Assembly: GCF_000184745.1 (NCBI RefSeq)
Contig: NC_014931.1
Location: 6,262,001-6,326,000 of the forward strand
Source of the DNA: Variovorax paradoxus EPS
GTDB taxonomy: Bacteria; Pseudomonadota; Gammaproteobacteria; Burkholderiales; Burkholderiaceae_C
Length of the DNA stretch: 64,000 nucleotides
Direction of reading: 5' to 3'
The stretch's first letter is position 1, and each line of letters begins with the position of its first letter. Positions 18,872 through 29,000 of this stretch are shown here, piece after piece. The notes beneath the pieces were generated by a model, which made no database searches, was not told where the DNA came from, and saw only the letters and a program-made list of their open reading frames with translations. The position numbers and the translations under genes are program-made.

Positions 18872-21800
18872 TTACCACTCATAGCCGACCCCCACGCCAA
18901 GATTGAATCGCTGGCCCGCATAGGCGCCATTGACCTTGTAGATCCACTTCCCGTCTTCGGAGCGAGCCGAATAGCCAAAGGCAACCGCGGCATAGCCCGA
19001 GTAGGTGCCCGTACCAAGGGAGACCAGACTCTTGCCCGGCGTCATCGCCTGCGGCAGGCTGCTCATTGCCGTCGCCATGGCAATCCCCGAGTACGCGATG
19101 CGCGCAACAGCGCCGACCTGGCTTCGCACCTGATTCAATTGCTCGACGTTGACCGCGTCGTTCGGCAGGATGCCCGGCGCCACGTTCGAGATGCGCGTGC
19201 CGCCCGGCGCCTGGCCGCCGCCCAGCGTGATCTGGTTGTAGTTGACCGACCCGTCCGGGTTGGTCTCGTACTGCACGCTGCTGGCCTTGGCTGCGCTCGA
19301 TGCGGCCCTCAGCTGGGCGACGTTGGTCGCGTCGCTGTCGGCCGAGCCTGCCGCCACACCGGTGATCTGACGGAATTGGCCGTTGGCGGCATCGCCCACG
19401 GACACCGCGGCTTGCGTGCCGGTCGTGGCCTTGATGGCCGCTGCCTGCTGCGCATTCGCGTGGCCCGGAATGTAGCCCGCGACGCCTGCGCCCCGGGAAG
19501 CCACCGAGCCCGAACCCAGCGCCACGCCGCCGCTTTGCGTGACCACCGCCCCGAACCCGATGGCAGTGCCCTGCGCGGCAGTGGCCGATGCGCCGGCACC
19601 GATCGCGACGGCACCGTCGGCCGTCGCCTGCGCGCCGTTGCCGGCCGCAAAGGAGTTGGCACCGCTGGCCACGGACTTCGGCCCGATCGCCACGGCGTTC
19701 TGCCCGCTTGCATCCGCACCTGCGGCTGTCGAGTTGGCCTGGGAGTACTTGGTGCCCTTGTCGTTGATCGTGGTGACCGTCGTGCTCAGGCTGCTGATGC
19801 TGCTGGTGGTCGTACTCAGGCCGGTCGACAGGCTGCTCACGCTGCTGGCGGCCGTGCTCAAACCCGACGACGTCGAAGTCGACAGGCTGCTGACACTGCT
19901 AACGGCTGTGCTCAAACCAGACGATGTCGAGGTTGAAAGGCTGCTGATGCTGCTCTTGGCCGTGCTTAGGCCCGACGAAGTCGAAGTCGACAGGCTGCTC
20001 ACGCTGCTAGTAGCCGTGCTCAGGCCAGACGACGTGGAAGTCGACAAGCTGCTGACGCTGCTAGCCGCAGTGCTCAGACCCGATGAAGTCGAAGTCGACA
20101 GGCTGCTGACGCTGCTGGCAGCCGTGCTCAGACCCGACGAGGTCGAGGTAGATAGGCTGCCGATACTGCTCGTGGCCGTGCTCAGACGGGACGAGGTGGA
20201 GGTCGACAGGCTGCCGATGCTGCTGGCAGCGGTGCTCAAGCCACTCGAAGTAGACGTCGACAGGCTCGAGATACCGCTGGTGGCAGTGCTCAGGCCGGAC
20301 GAGGTCGAGGTCGACAGGCTGGAGACGCTGCTGGTCACTGTGCTCAGACCTGACGACGTCGAAGTCGAGAGGCTGCCGATGCTGCTCGTCGCAGTGCTTA
20401 GGCCAGACGACGTCGACGTCGACAGGCTAGCGATACCGCTGGTGGCCGTGCTCAGACCGGACGAGGTGGAAGTTGAGAGGCTGCCGATGCTGCTGGTGGC
20501 CGTGCTCAGGCCAGACGAGGTGGAGGTCGACAGGCTGCTCACGCTGCTGGCGGCCGTGCTCAAACCAGACGATGTCGAGGTTGAAAGGCTGCTGATGCTG
20601 CTCTTGGCCGTGCTCAGACCTGACGAAGTCGAAGTCGACAAGCTGCTGACGCTGCTGGCAGCCGTGCTCAGCCCAGACGACGTGGAAGTCGACAAGCTGC
20701 TGACGCTGCTAGCCGCAGTGCTCAGACCCGATGAAGTCGAAGTCGACAGGCTGCTGACGCTGCTGGCAGCCGTGCTCAGACCCGACGAGGTCGAGGTAGA
20801 TAGGCTGCCGATACTGCTCGTGGCCGTGCTTAGACCGGACGATGTCGAAGTCGACAGACTGCTCACGCTGCTGGTAGCTGTGCTCAGGCCTGACAACATG
20901 GAAGTCGACAAGCTGCTCATACTGCTGGCGGCGGTACTCAGACCACTGGACGTCGAGGTCGACAGGCTGCTGATGCTGCTGGTGGCCGTACTCAGACCGG
21001 TCGACAGGCTGCTAACGCTGCTGGCGGCCGTGCTCAGACCCGACGACGTCGAAGTCGACAAGCTGCTGACACTACTGGCGGCTGTGCTCAAGCCGCTCGA
21101 CGTCGAGGTGGAAAGGCGGTCAATGCTGCTTGTGGCGGTGCTCAGCCCCGACGACGTGGAAGTCGACAAGCTGCTGACGCTGCTGGTCGCGGTGCTCAGG
21201 CCAGACGAGGTGGAGGTCGACAGGCTGCTCACGCTGCTGGCGGCCGTGCTCAAACCAGACGATGTCGAGGTTGAAAGGCTGCTGATGCTGCTCTTGGCCG
21301 TGCTCAGACCTGACGAAGTCGAAGTCGACAGGCTGCTCACGCTGCTGGCAGCCGTGCTCAAGCCCGACGAGGTCGAAGTCGACAAGCTGCCGATGTTGCT
21401 GGTGGCCGTGCTCAGACCGGACGAGGTCGAGGTCGACAGGCTGCCGATGCTGCTGGTAGCGGTGCTCAAGCCACTCGAAGTAGACGTCGACAGGCTCGAG
21501 ATACCGCTGGTGGCCGTGCTCAGGCCGGACGATGTGGAGGTCGACAGGCTACCGATGCTGCTGGTCGCGGTGCTCAGACCCGAGGAGGTCGATGTCGACA
21601 GGCTAGCGATGCCGCTGGTGGCCGTGCTCAGACCGGACGAGGTGGAGGTCGACAGGCTAGCGATGCCGCTGGTGGCCGTGCTCAGACCGGACGAGGTGGA
21701 GGTCGACAGGCTGCCGATGCTGCTCGTAGCAGTGCTCAGGCCAGACGACGTCGATGTCGACAGGCTAGCGATACCGCTGGTGGCCGTGCTCAGACCGGAC

Positions 21801-22927
21801 GAGGTGGAGGTCGACAGGCTGCCGATGCTGCTGGTAGCGGTACTCAAGCCACTCGAAGTAGACGTCGACAGGCTCGAGATACCGCTGGTGGCCGTGCTCA
21901 GACCAGACGAGGTGGAGGTCGACAGGCTGCCGATGCTGCTCGTAGCAGTGCTCAGGCCAGACGACGTCGATGTCGACAGGCTAGCGATGCCGCTGGTGGC
22001 CGTGCTCAGACCGGACGAGGTGGAGGTCGACAGGCTGCCGATGCTGCTGGCAGCGGTGCTCAAGCCACTCGAAGTAGACGTCGACAGGCTACCGATGCTG
22101 CTGGTCGCGGTACTCAGACCAGAAGAGGTCGAGGTCGACAGGCTGCTGATGCTGCTCGTCGCAGTGCTCAGGCCGCTCGAGGTCGAAGTCGACAAGCTGC
22201 CAATGCTGCTGGTCGCGGTGCTCAGACCCGAGGAGGTCGATGTCGACAGGCTGCCGATGCTGCTGGTAGCAGTGCTCAAGCCACTCGAAGTAGACGTCGA
22301 CAGGCTACCGATGCTGCTGGTCGCGGTACTCAGACCAGAAGAGGTCGAGGTCGACAGGCTGCTGATGCTGCTCGTCGCAGTGCTCAGGCCGCTCGAGGTC
22401 GAAGTCGACAAACTGCCAATGCTGCTGGTCGCGGTGCTCAGACCCGAGGAGGTCGATGTCGACAGGCTGCCGATGCTGCTGGTAGCAGTGCTCAAGCCAC
22501 TCGAAGTAGACGTCGACAGGCTCGAGATACCGCTGGTGGCAGTGCTCAGGCCGGACGATGTGGAGGTCGACAGGCTGCCGATGCTGCTGGTTGCCGTGCT
22601 CAGGCCGCTCGAGGCCGAAGTCGACAAGCTGCCGATGCTGCTGGTCGCCGTGCTCAGACCACTCGAAGTCGAGGTCGACAGGCTGCCGATGCTGCTGGTA
22701 GCGGTGCTCAAGCCACTCGAAGTAGACGTCGACAGGCTCGAGATACCGCTGGTGGCAGTGCTCAGGCCGGACGATGTGGAGGTCGACAGGCTACCGATGC
22801 TGCTCGTAGCAGTGCTCAGGCCAGACGACGTCGATGTCGACAGGCTAGCGATACCGCTGGTGGCCGTGCTCAGACCGGACGAGGTGGAGGTCGACAGGCT
22901 GCCGATGCTGCTGGTAGCGGTACTCAA
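18872..22927 (-). CDS. Trimeric autotransporter adhesin, C-terminal part (stalk and YadA anchor)
   Basis: The distal part of one giant YadA-like gene that also covers 22978-25344; a one-base deletion near 22985 separates the frames. About 1,050 residues consist of tandem 18-residue repeats of the type SLSTSTSSGLSTATSSIG, a Ser/Thr-rich coiled-coil stalk. Then come a short second head of YadA GxxA-type repeats (GADASGQNAVAIGPKSVASG), two neck motifs (DATNVAQL and DAVNVEQL), and a C-terminal YadA membrane anchor (about 90 residues, ending GVGVGYEW with the aromatic final residue needed for outer-membrane insertion). Without a signal sequence this part cannot be exported alone. Confidence 0.85.
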   Translation of the reverse strand: MSTATSSIGSLSTSTSSGLSTATSGIASLSTSTSSGLSTATSSIGSLSTSTSSGLSTATSGISSLSTSTSSGLSTATSSIGSLSTSTSSGLSTATSSIGSLSTSASSGLSTATSSIGSLSTSTSSGLSTATSGISSLSTSTSSGLSTATSSIGSLSTSTSSGLSTATSSIGSLSTSTSSGLSTATSSISSLSTSTSSGLSTATSSIGSLSTSTSSGLSTATSSIGSLSTSTSSGLSTATSSIGSLSTSTSSGLSTATSSISSLSTSTSSGLSTATSSIGSLSTSTSSGLSTAASSIGSLSTSTSSGLSTATSGIASLSTSTSSGLSTATSSIGSLSTSTSSGLSTATSGISSLSTSTSSGLSTATSSIGSLSTSTSSGLSTATSGIASLSTSTSSGLSTATSSIGSLSTSTSSGLSTATSGIASLSTSTSSGLSTATSGIASLSTSTSSGLSTATSSIGSLSTSTSSGLSTATSGISSLSTSTSSGLSTATSSIGSLSTSTSSGLSTATSNIGSLSTSTSSGLSTAASSVSSLSTSTSSGLSTAKSSISSLSTSTSSGLSTAASSVSSLSTSTSSGLSTATSSVSSLSTSTSSGLSTATSSIDRLSTSTSSGLSTAASSVSSLSTSTSSGLSTAASSVSSLSTGLSTATSSISSLSTSTSSGLSTAASSMSSLSTSMLSGLSTATSSVSSLSTSTSSGLSTATSSIGSLSTSTSSGLSTAASSVSSLSTSTSSGLSTAASSVSSLSTSTSSGLSTAASSVSSLSTSTSSGLSTAKSSISSLSTSTSSGLSTAASSVSSLSTSTSSGLSTATSSIGSLSTSTSSGLSTATSGIASLSTSTSSGLSTATSSIGSLSTSTSSGLSTVTSSVSSLSTSTSSGLSTATSGISSLSTSTSSGLSTAASSIGSLSTSTSSRLSTATSSIGSLSTSTSSGLSTAASSVSSLSTSTSSGLSTAASSVSSLSTSTSSGLSTATSSVSSLSTSTSSGLSTAKSSISSLSTSTSSGLSTAVSSVSSLSTSTSSGLSTAASSVSSLSTGLSTTTSSISSLSTTVTTINDKGTKYSQANSTAAGADASGQNAVAIGPKSVASGANSFAAGNGAQATADGAVAIGAGASATAAQGTAIGFGAVVTQSGGVALGSGSVASRGAGVAGYIPGHANAQQAAAIKATTGTQAAVSVGDAANGQFRQITGVAAGSADSDATNVAQLRAASSAAKASSVQYETNPDGSVNYNQITLGGGQAPGGTRISNVAPGILPNDAVNVEQLNQVRSQVGAVARIAYSGIAMATAMSSLPQAMTPGKSLVSLGTGTYSGYAAVAFGYSARSEDGKWIYKVNGAYAGQRFNLGVGVGYEW

Positions 22928-23315
22928 GCCACTCGAAGTAGACGTCGACAGGCTCGAGATACCGCTGGTGGCCGTGCTCAGACCGACGAGGTGGAGGTCG
23001 ACAGGCTGCCGATGCTGCTCGTAGCAGTGCTCAGGCCAGACGACGTCGATGTCGACAGGCTAGCGATGCCGCTGGTGGCCGTGCTCAGACCGGACGAGGT
23101 GGAGGTCGACAGGCTGCCGATGCTGCTGGCAGCGGTGCTCAAGCCACTCGAAGTAGACGTCGACAGGCTACCGATGCTGCTGGTCGCGGTGCTCAGACCC
23201 GAGGAGGTCGATGTCGACAGGCTGTTGATGCTGCTTGTGGCCGTGCTCAACCCACTCGATGTCAAGGTCGACAGACTCGTGATGCTGGTCGAGAGGCTGG
23301 TGTTGCTGGTGCTCA
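19780..23315 (-). repeat. Tandem array of about 65 copies of a 54-bp unit (18 residues)
   Basis: The stalk-coding DNA is built of 54-bp units, each encoding 18 residues. Units vary at a few positions (TATSSIG, TAASSVS, TATSGIA, TAKSSIS). Rare units are 12 bp shorter (SLSTGLST instead of SLSTSTSSGLST), as near 20998 and 19830. There are longer copies: a 216-bp block (four units) beginning at 22081 recurs at 22297, and sequence at 20531 recurs at 21221. Eighteen residues equal one heptad plus one hendecad of a coiled coil. Confidence 0.9.
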
Positions 23316-25344
23316 GCTGCGCCACAGTCACCGCGTCCTGCTGTGCCGCGCCATCGGCCAGGTTGGTGATGCGTCGCGTCGGCGCGGCGCCGGACGCCCC
23401 CACCGAGACTTCCGACGCCGGAGCTGCCGCGCCGGTCATGAAGCCCTTGCCAGTCGGCGAAGTCGCGAAGGTGGTCGAGCCCGAACCCAGCGCCACCGAG
23501 TTGTCGGTCAGCACCAGCGCTCCAGCGCCCAGGGCGACGGCGTTCACGCCCGCGCCTTGAGCCCCCTGCCCCACCGCGATGGCACCCGACTGGGTCGCAT
23601 TGGCATTGGTGCCAAAGGCGATTGCGCTGGTATTGCTGGCGTTGGCCTGGTCGCCCAATGCGACGCTGCGCAAGCCCGACGCCTTGCTCAGATTGCCCAC
23701 AGCCACCGCAGCAAAATTCGACGCGACGTTGCCGACACCCAGTGCCAGGGAATTACCGCCGGTGGCATTGGCGGCATTGCCGAACGCGGAGCTAGAACCG
23801 CCAGTGGCTCTGGCGGTGACGCCAATCGCCGTGTCCTGCTTCCCCGATGCCAACGCGCCGTTGCCGAGGGCCGTCGCGTCGGTGTTGGCCGCATTGGCGT
23901 TGACGCCAATCGCCGTACTGGTCCCAACGCTCGCCTTGGCTCCATTGCCGATGGCGATGATGCCGCTGCCGCTGCCGGAGGCACTCGCCCCATCACCGAT
24001 GGCGAGGCCAAAGATGCTGTTGACGACCGCACCACGACCGACCGCGATGCCGGAGGTTGCCGTCGCAGCTACGCTGGACTGTCCGCCAAGGGCAACCGAA
24101 TTGGCCCCGAGCGCTGCCGCCCCGCCGGAAGCATTGGCGCCGATTGCGGTGGATCCGCTTCCGGCTGCATTCGACGTCCAGCCCAAAGCCGTGGAACGAT
24201 CTCCTGCGGCCTTCGCTGCAGCGCCGATGGCAACGCCGCGATCTCCAGTGACAGACGCAATCGTGCCAATCGCGATGCCGTTTTTTCCATCAGGACCGGT
24301 ATCGCTCTTTGCGCCTCCGCCGATGGCGATGGCGCCGTAGGAAATGGCCTGCGCACTGTCGCCGAATGCGGCGGTGACAACGCCCTTCGCCTGCGCCCTG
24401 TTACCAAATGCCGTCGCGGACTTCAAGCCCACGCTGTCGCCACTGGCAAGTGCATTGGTGCCGAAGGCCATGTCGTCGCCAAAGACTGCATTGGCGCCGT
24501 TGCCGAAAGCCGTCGCGCCACCACCGTCTGCCCTGGTGCCTACACCGATAGCCGTCGCATTGAAGCCGCTGGCGAAACTGTTCTGCCCGAAAGCCATTGC
24601 CCCCGCGCCTCCGGTGGCGTTGGCATTCTGGCCAATGGCAACACCCGACGGCGCCGCAGCGGACACCTTGGATTCAGCACCAATGGCAACCGAATTGGCC
24701 GCCAGCGATTGGGCGCCTCGAACTTCATTTGCGCCAATTGCAACGGAGCCGTCACCGGATGCCCGCGTGACGTCGGCAGGATTTTTGGACGTCGTCGAGC
24801 CGATCGACGTCGAATTATTCGCAGTTGCCTGCGCACCGCTACCGATTGCGGTCGTAAACGCACCGCTGGCGGCAGACGCCTGCCCGAAGGCCACCGTCGC
24901 GGCTCCCGATGCATTGGCTCCATTTCCAATCGCCACTGAATTTGAGCCCTGCGCAGCCGTACGAATGGTGCCTGCGGAGGCGCCGATCGCAACGCCTCCG
25001 TTGCCCGCAAGGGGGCCGGTTCCGGTGAATGCGTCGGCGAGGCTCGAACCGATGGCAATACTGCCGCCCTCCGCCCTGCCGCCCCCTCTCGCATAGTCAG
25101 CATGGACCACATTGCTCCCAGCCAACCCACCGGCCACCAGGATCAGCGCCATCGTCGCATGCGTCAAGGCTCCGATCGATCGCCCGTCGCCCTCCCCCAT
25201 GCGCCCGGAAGATGCTTCCCGTGCCGCAGCCGCCACCACCGTGCTCTTGCTCTTCGACGGCTTGCCTCGTGCCGAAGTGAGTTCTGACGCGGCAACCCAG
25301 GCACCAAGCGGTTCGTTCCAGATAGTTTGAAAAGTCTTGTTCAT
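22978..25344 (-). CDS. Trimeric autotransporter adhesin, N-terminal part (signal, head, first stalk)
   Basis: 788 residues up to a premature stop. It begins with an extended signal peptide region (MNKTFQTIWNEPLGAWVAAS) followed by a hydrophobic core (ALTHATMALILVAGGLAGS) and a cleavage site near VVHADYA. Residues of about 95-660 are YadA-type head repeats (pattern AIGxxAxAxG, NSVAIGNGANASGAATVAFG), giving a left-handed beta-roll. A neck (DAVTVAQL) leads into the 18-residue stalk repeats. The frame breaks after SLSTSTSS because GACCGACGAG near 22985 lacks one G compared with other units (GACCGGACGAG). With that base restored, one protein of about 2,157 residues would run from 25344 to 18872. 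Confidence 0.85.
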   Translation of the reverse strand: MNKTFQTIWNEPLGAWVAASELTSARGKPSKSKSTVVAAAAREASSGRMGEGDGRSIGALTHATMALILVAGGLAGSNVVHADYARGGGRAEGGSIAIGSSLADAFTGTGPLAGNGGVAIGASAGTIRTAAQGSNSVAIGNGANASGAATVAFGQASAASGAFTTAIGSGAQATANNSTSIGSTTSKNPADVTRASGDGSVAIGANEVRGAQSLAANSVAIGAESKVSAAAPSGVAIGQNANATGGAGAMAFGQNSFASGFNATAIGVGTRADGGGATAFGNGANAVFGDDMAFGTNALASGDSVGLKSATAFGNRAQAKGVVTAAFGDSAQAISYGAIAIGGGAKSDTGPDGKNGIAIGTIASVTGDRGVAIGAAAKAAGDRSTALGWTSNAAGSGSTAIGANASGGAAALGANSVALGGQSSVAATATSGIAVGRGAVVNSIFGLAIGDGASASGSGSGIIAIGNGAKASVGTSTAIGVNANAANTDATALGNGALASGKQDTAIGVTARATGGSSSAFGNAANATGGNSLALGVGNVASNFAAVAVGNLSKASGLRSVALGDQANASNTSAIAFGTNANATQSGAIAVGQGAQGAGVNAVALGAGALVLTDNSVALGSGSTTFATSPTGKGFMTGAAAPASEVSVGASGAAPTRRITNLADGAAQQDAVTVAQLSTSNTSLSTSITSLSTLTSSGLSTATSSINSLSTSTSSGLSTATSSIGSLSTSTSSGLSTAASSIGSLSTSTSSGLSTATSGIASLSTSTSSGLSTATSSIGSLSTSTSSV

Positions 25345-25829
25345 TGAAATTCGATCCGAAGAAGAAACGGCATGCGCCGCAGCTGCATCGATCGCAAAAA
25401 CGACAAGAAGAGTGCTGAGAGCGCATACGGATCAAACGTCTTGCTGCGCAGTGCCGGACTTCCGCAAACAACAGCTGGCTGCGCATCGTTCGATGCGTGC
25501 TTACGTCTGTTCTGGGGGGTGTTTCTCGCAACGGGTGCGAGGCCAAGATCCGCTTCAACCACTCGACTCGCTGATGAAAACCACGGAATCCGTGCCAGCG
25601 ATCGAAGGGGGCGAATCTAAATTCGCGAACAGTTGGAGAGGTTCTTCAAATGTCTAGAGAATGACTTTCATATCCATCGCCGTTCTGAAAATGTGAACAA
25701 GTTCCGGATCAACCGAAAACGGGCGAGCACATGCATGAACGGTTGAATACACACGATAAATATGCGCTGGCGAATACCAGTTCGGCGCGACGACGTTGAT
25801 GCGAGCCGTCGCCCCGCGTTGACCAGCGC
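25345..25829. other. Intergenic region upstream of the adhesin
   Basis: 485 bases with lower GC than the surroundings and no convincing gene. It should hold the adhesin promoter on the minus strand. A minus-strand frame at 25654-25887 gives a short peptide with no recognisable family. Confidence 0.4.
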
Positions 25830-26051
25830 GGAGTAATTTCTGGTTGCGCCAAGAGCGACTCGAACGCATCGAACAACGGCCCGGCATGCCCCAAAGGCGA
25901 CCACGACATCGGCTTGGCCTTCGACCCGGCGCCTCATCCGCAGGTTCAGCGGCGCAAGCAGGTGTCGGTGTCCAGGGGGGCGGTGATGTTGCCCACGCAC
26001 CCGCTCGCGAAGAAAAAGACAGTGCAGCTGGCCGACTCGGTGGGCGACTGA
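25830..26051 (+). pseudogene. LysR-family regulator remnant (effector-binding domain fragment)
   Basis: The plus-strand frame reads GDHDIGLAFDPAPHPQVQRR, then KQVSVSRGAVMLPTHPLAKK and VQLADSVGD before a stop. This is the characteristic middle of a LysR substrate-binding domain (rGehDigLaFdpp ... gavv..dHPLA). No start, HTH or C-terminal lobe is present, so it is a gene fragment. It shows that this interval has lost genes. Confidence 0.55.
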
Positions 26052-26085
26052 CGGACGGAGAGCAGGCCCACGTGCCTGCCTCCGG

Positions 26086-29000
26086 TCACCACTTCACGCG
26101 CATGCCCACGCTGGCGTTGATGCCGCTCTTCACGCGCGCACTGCCACTCGATGCGAAGAACTTGCCCACTTCCGCGTACAGGCTGGTCCGCTCGCCGACG
26201 GCCAAGGTGGCACCGCCCGCGAGTTCGGTACTGGTGCCGCCGGTGCGCGTGCCGATGTCGGTCCAGCCCGCGGGGCCTATGAAGCGCGCCACGTCCGTAC
26301 CGCTGGAGGTGCGGTACACGTTCAGCCGCGCATACGGCTGCAGCACGCCGGCGCCGGTGGCGATCTGTCCCTTGATCCGCACGCCTGCGCGAACCGTCCA
26401 GCCGCTGTCGGTGTCCTGCGAGACGCGGGCACCGGAGAGCGTCACGTCATCGAGGTTCAAGCGCTGGTGCACGAACTGCAACTGCGGCTCGATCTTCCAG
26501 TCACTGCCGAGCGCAACGCTCTGTCCCACCTCCAGCGACAGCAGCGTGCTCTTGCCCTTGCCGGAAGCCGAAGGCGAACTGTCCAGAGGCCCTGCCGTGT
26601 AGCGATGGCGGCCACCCTGCAGCACCGCATCGGCGTAGAAGCCCGCATCGCTCGTGAAGCCGCCATACAGGCCGAGGTAGTCGCTGCGCAGGTCGTTGCT
26701 GCCGACGGCGAGGTCGAACACGCCGCGCGCGAAGCCGCGGGTGCGGGCATCGCCTTCGAGCCGGCCGACGTACACGCCGGCGCGCCAGTTGCGGTCGGCC
26801 CACAGGTCGGTGCCGGCCTGCAGTCCGGTGAGCTGCCCCTCGCTCCTCGGGCTTGCGGTGCCTTGCTGGCTGATCTTCAGGTTCGTGCTGATGACGCGGC
26901 CCCAGGCGCTGCGCAGCGGCGCGCCGCTCTCGTCGCCCGCATCGTTGCGGCCGACCCGGGCGTCGTCGTCGCCCATGCGCGCGCGCACGTTGCCCAGCAT
27001 GGCGAGGTTGCCCTGGCGCAGTTGCTCGGGCAGCGCGGCGAGCATCGGGACCTCGGTGCGGTAGGTGGGAATTTGCGATCCCAGAGACGGCGCTGACGAA
27101 CGCAGATACCAGTTTTCACCCGCGCCGTTGACGTCGGCCGCATACAGCCGGTACTCGTAGGCGCCCGCATCCACATGGCCGCCTGCGACCGCGAAGGCGT
27201 CCTTGGTGGTCTGCGCCGTCGTCGTCGCGCCGTTGATCGCGCTGATGAGTTCGACGCCGTTGCCGATGGTCATGGCGCCGAGGCTGCCGAAGTTGGCAAT
27301 CTGCACCGAGGTGCGGCCACTGGCGCTCGCACCCGCACCGTCGAGGACGAGCCGGTCGCTCGCAGGGCTGCCGAGTCCCGGGACGATGCCCATCCGCAAC
27401 GTGCCGTTGTTGCCCACATACGCGCCGGTGATGGTGAGCGTCGTTCCCGGCGCTGCGCCGACCAGCGAGACCACGCCGCTGTTCGCCAGCGAGGGCAGCT
27501 TCTGGCTGAAGCCCGCGAGGTCGAGCGTGCCGCCCGCGCCCACGCTGTGCGCCGATGCACCGCTGAAGGCGTTGACCGCGCCGGCCCTGAGCGTGCCGCC
27601 GTTCACCGCGGTGCTGCCCGTGTAGCTGTTCTGGCCGCTCAGGGTCAGCGTGCCGGCGCCGAGCTTCTCCAGGCTGCCTTGGTAGACGCGCGTGCTGCGC
27701 GCGGCTTCGCGGGCCACGCCGGTGGCGTATTCGCTGCGGTCCGCATCGCTCGCGCCGCCGGGCAGGCCCGCGGTCCAGCCGCGCGTCTGCCTGGTCGTTT
27801 CCCAGGCGGCGGCCTCGGCAGTGTCTTCCGCGCGGCGCGCCCGGATCGCGACATCGGAGATGTCGTTCGACCAGGTGTCGTTCTGCCCCTGCGTGTTGAC
27901 CGCGAACGGCCCGATGAACTGCCCCGGTCCGTTCATCGCGCGCCGCAGGCTCGGCGTGCCCCAGCCGTTGACCACGTCGGGCACCTTCACCTGCTGGCCC
28001 GCCTCGGGGTTGGCCATCGTGCCGGTGCCGGCCGCATCGACGATGGTCGCGTTCTGGGTCGCGGTGGTCTTCAGCACGGTGAGCACCTGCTCGTTGGTCA
28101 TGTAGCTGAAGCGCTCCATGATGAGCGCGAGCGCGCCCGAGGCGTGCGGCGCGGCCATCGACGTGCCCGACAAGGAGGCGTAGCCGCCGGCCAGCACGGT
28201 GCCGTTGATCAGGTGGCCCGGCGCCGTGACGCAAGTCCACTTCGCCACACCGCATTTGTTGTAGCGCTGCGTGCCCGGCACGTTGATGGAGCCGTCGGCG
28301 TTGAAGCTCTGCCCGATGGCGCTCAGCGCGGAAACCCCGAGCCAGTTCTTTTCAAGCTCGGGATTGAAGTACGGCGCCGCCGCCCGCGGGCTCGGATTGA
28401 GCCAGCCGCCGTTGCCGGCGCTGAACACCATCAGCGTGCCGGTCTTCGCGGCATCGAACGCGCCCTGGATCCAGGTGTTGTTGGCCATGTAGTAGCCGTT
28501 GGCGGTGTGCATTTGCGCGAGGGTGTTGTACTGCTCGCCTGCCGGCGGACTGCCCCAGCTCGTGCTGATGATGCGCACGCCCTGCGCGTTGGCCGCGCGG
28601 TAGGCATCGGCGATGTGCTGGTTGTCGACGGTGATGAGCGCCGAGTCGCCGGGCAGCGGCCGCCCGAAGTTGGCGCCGTCGGTCTTGGCCGTGTTGGCCA
28701 CGAAGAGGTCCGCGTTGAAGGCCACGCCATGCATGTTCTGCACGGCGGCGCCGCCATCACGGCTCGCGGCGATGGTGCCGCCGACGTGCGTGCCGTGGCG
28801 GTCGTTGTACGCACCGTCGTAGGCGCCGGGAATCGCGCCCACCAGCACGCCGTGATAGCGCGAGAACGGGAACTCGGGATGCGAGGCGTCGTATCCCGAA
28901 TCGACCTCGCCGATCCTGATGCCCGTGCCGCTCACGCCCGCCGCGTACGCGTACTCGGTGCCCATCGCGACGAGGCCCCAGTCGCGCATGAATTCGGCGG

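Noticed and set aside
19539..23024. A plus-strand open frame of 1,161 codons opposite the adhesin stalk
   Set aside because: It exists because the 54-bp repeats contain no stop in this frame; its product is a monotonous Leu/Val/Asp repeat with no signal or family, and the minus strand has the real adhesin with clear domains.
19780..23315. Direct repeats that could suggest a CRISPR array
   Set aside because: Units are contiguous, multiples of three, inside a coding frame, with no spacers and no cas genes nearby.
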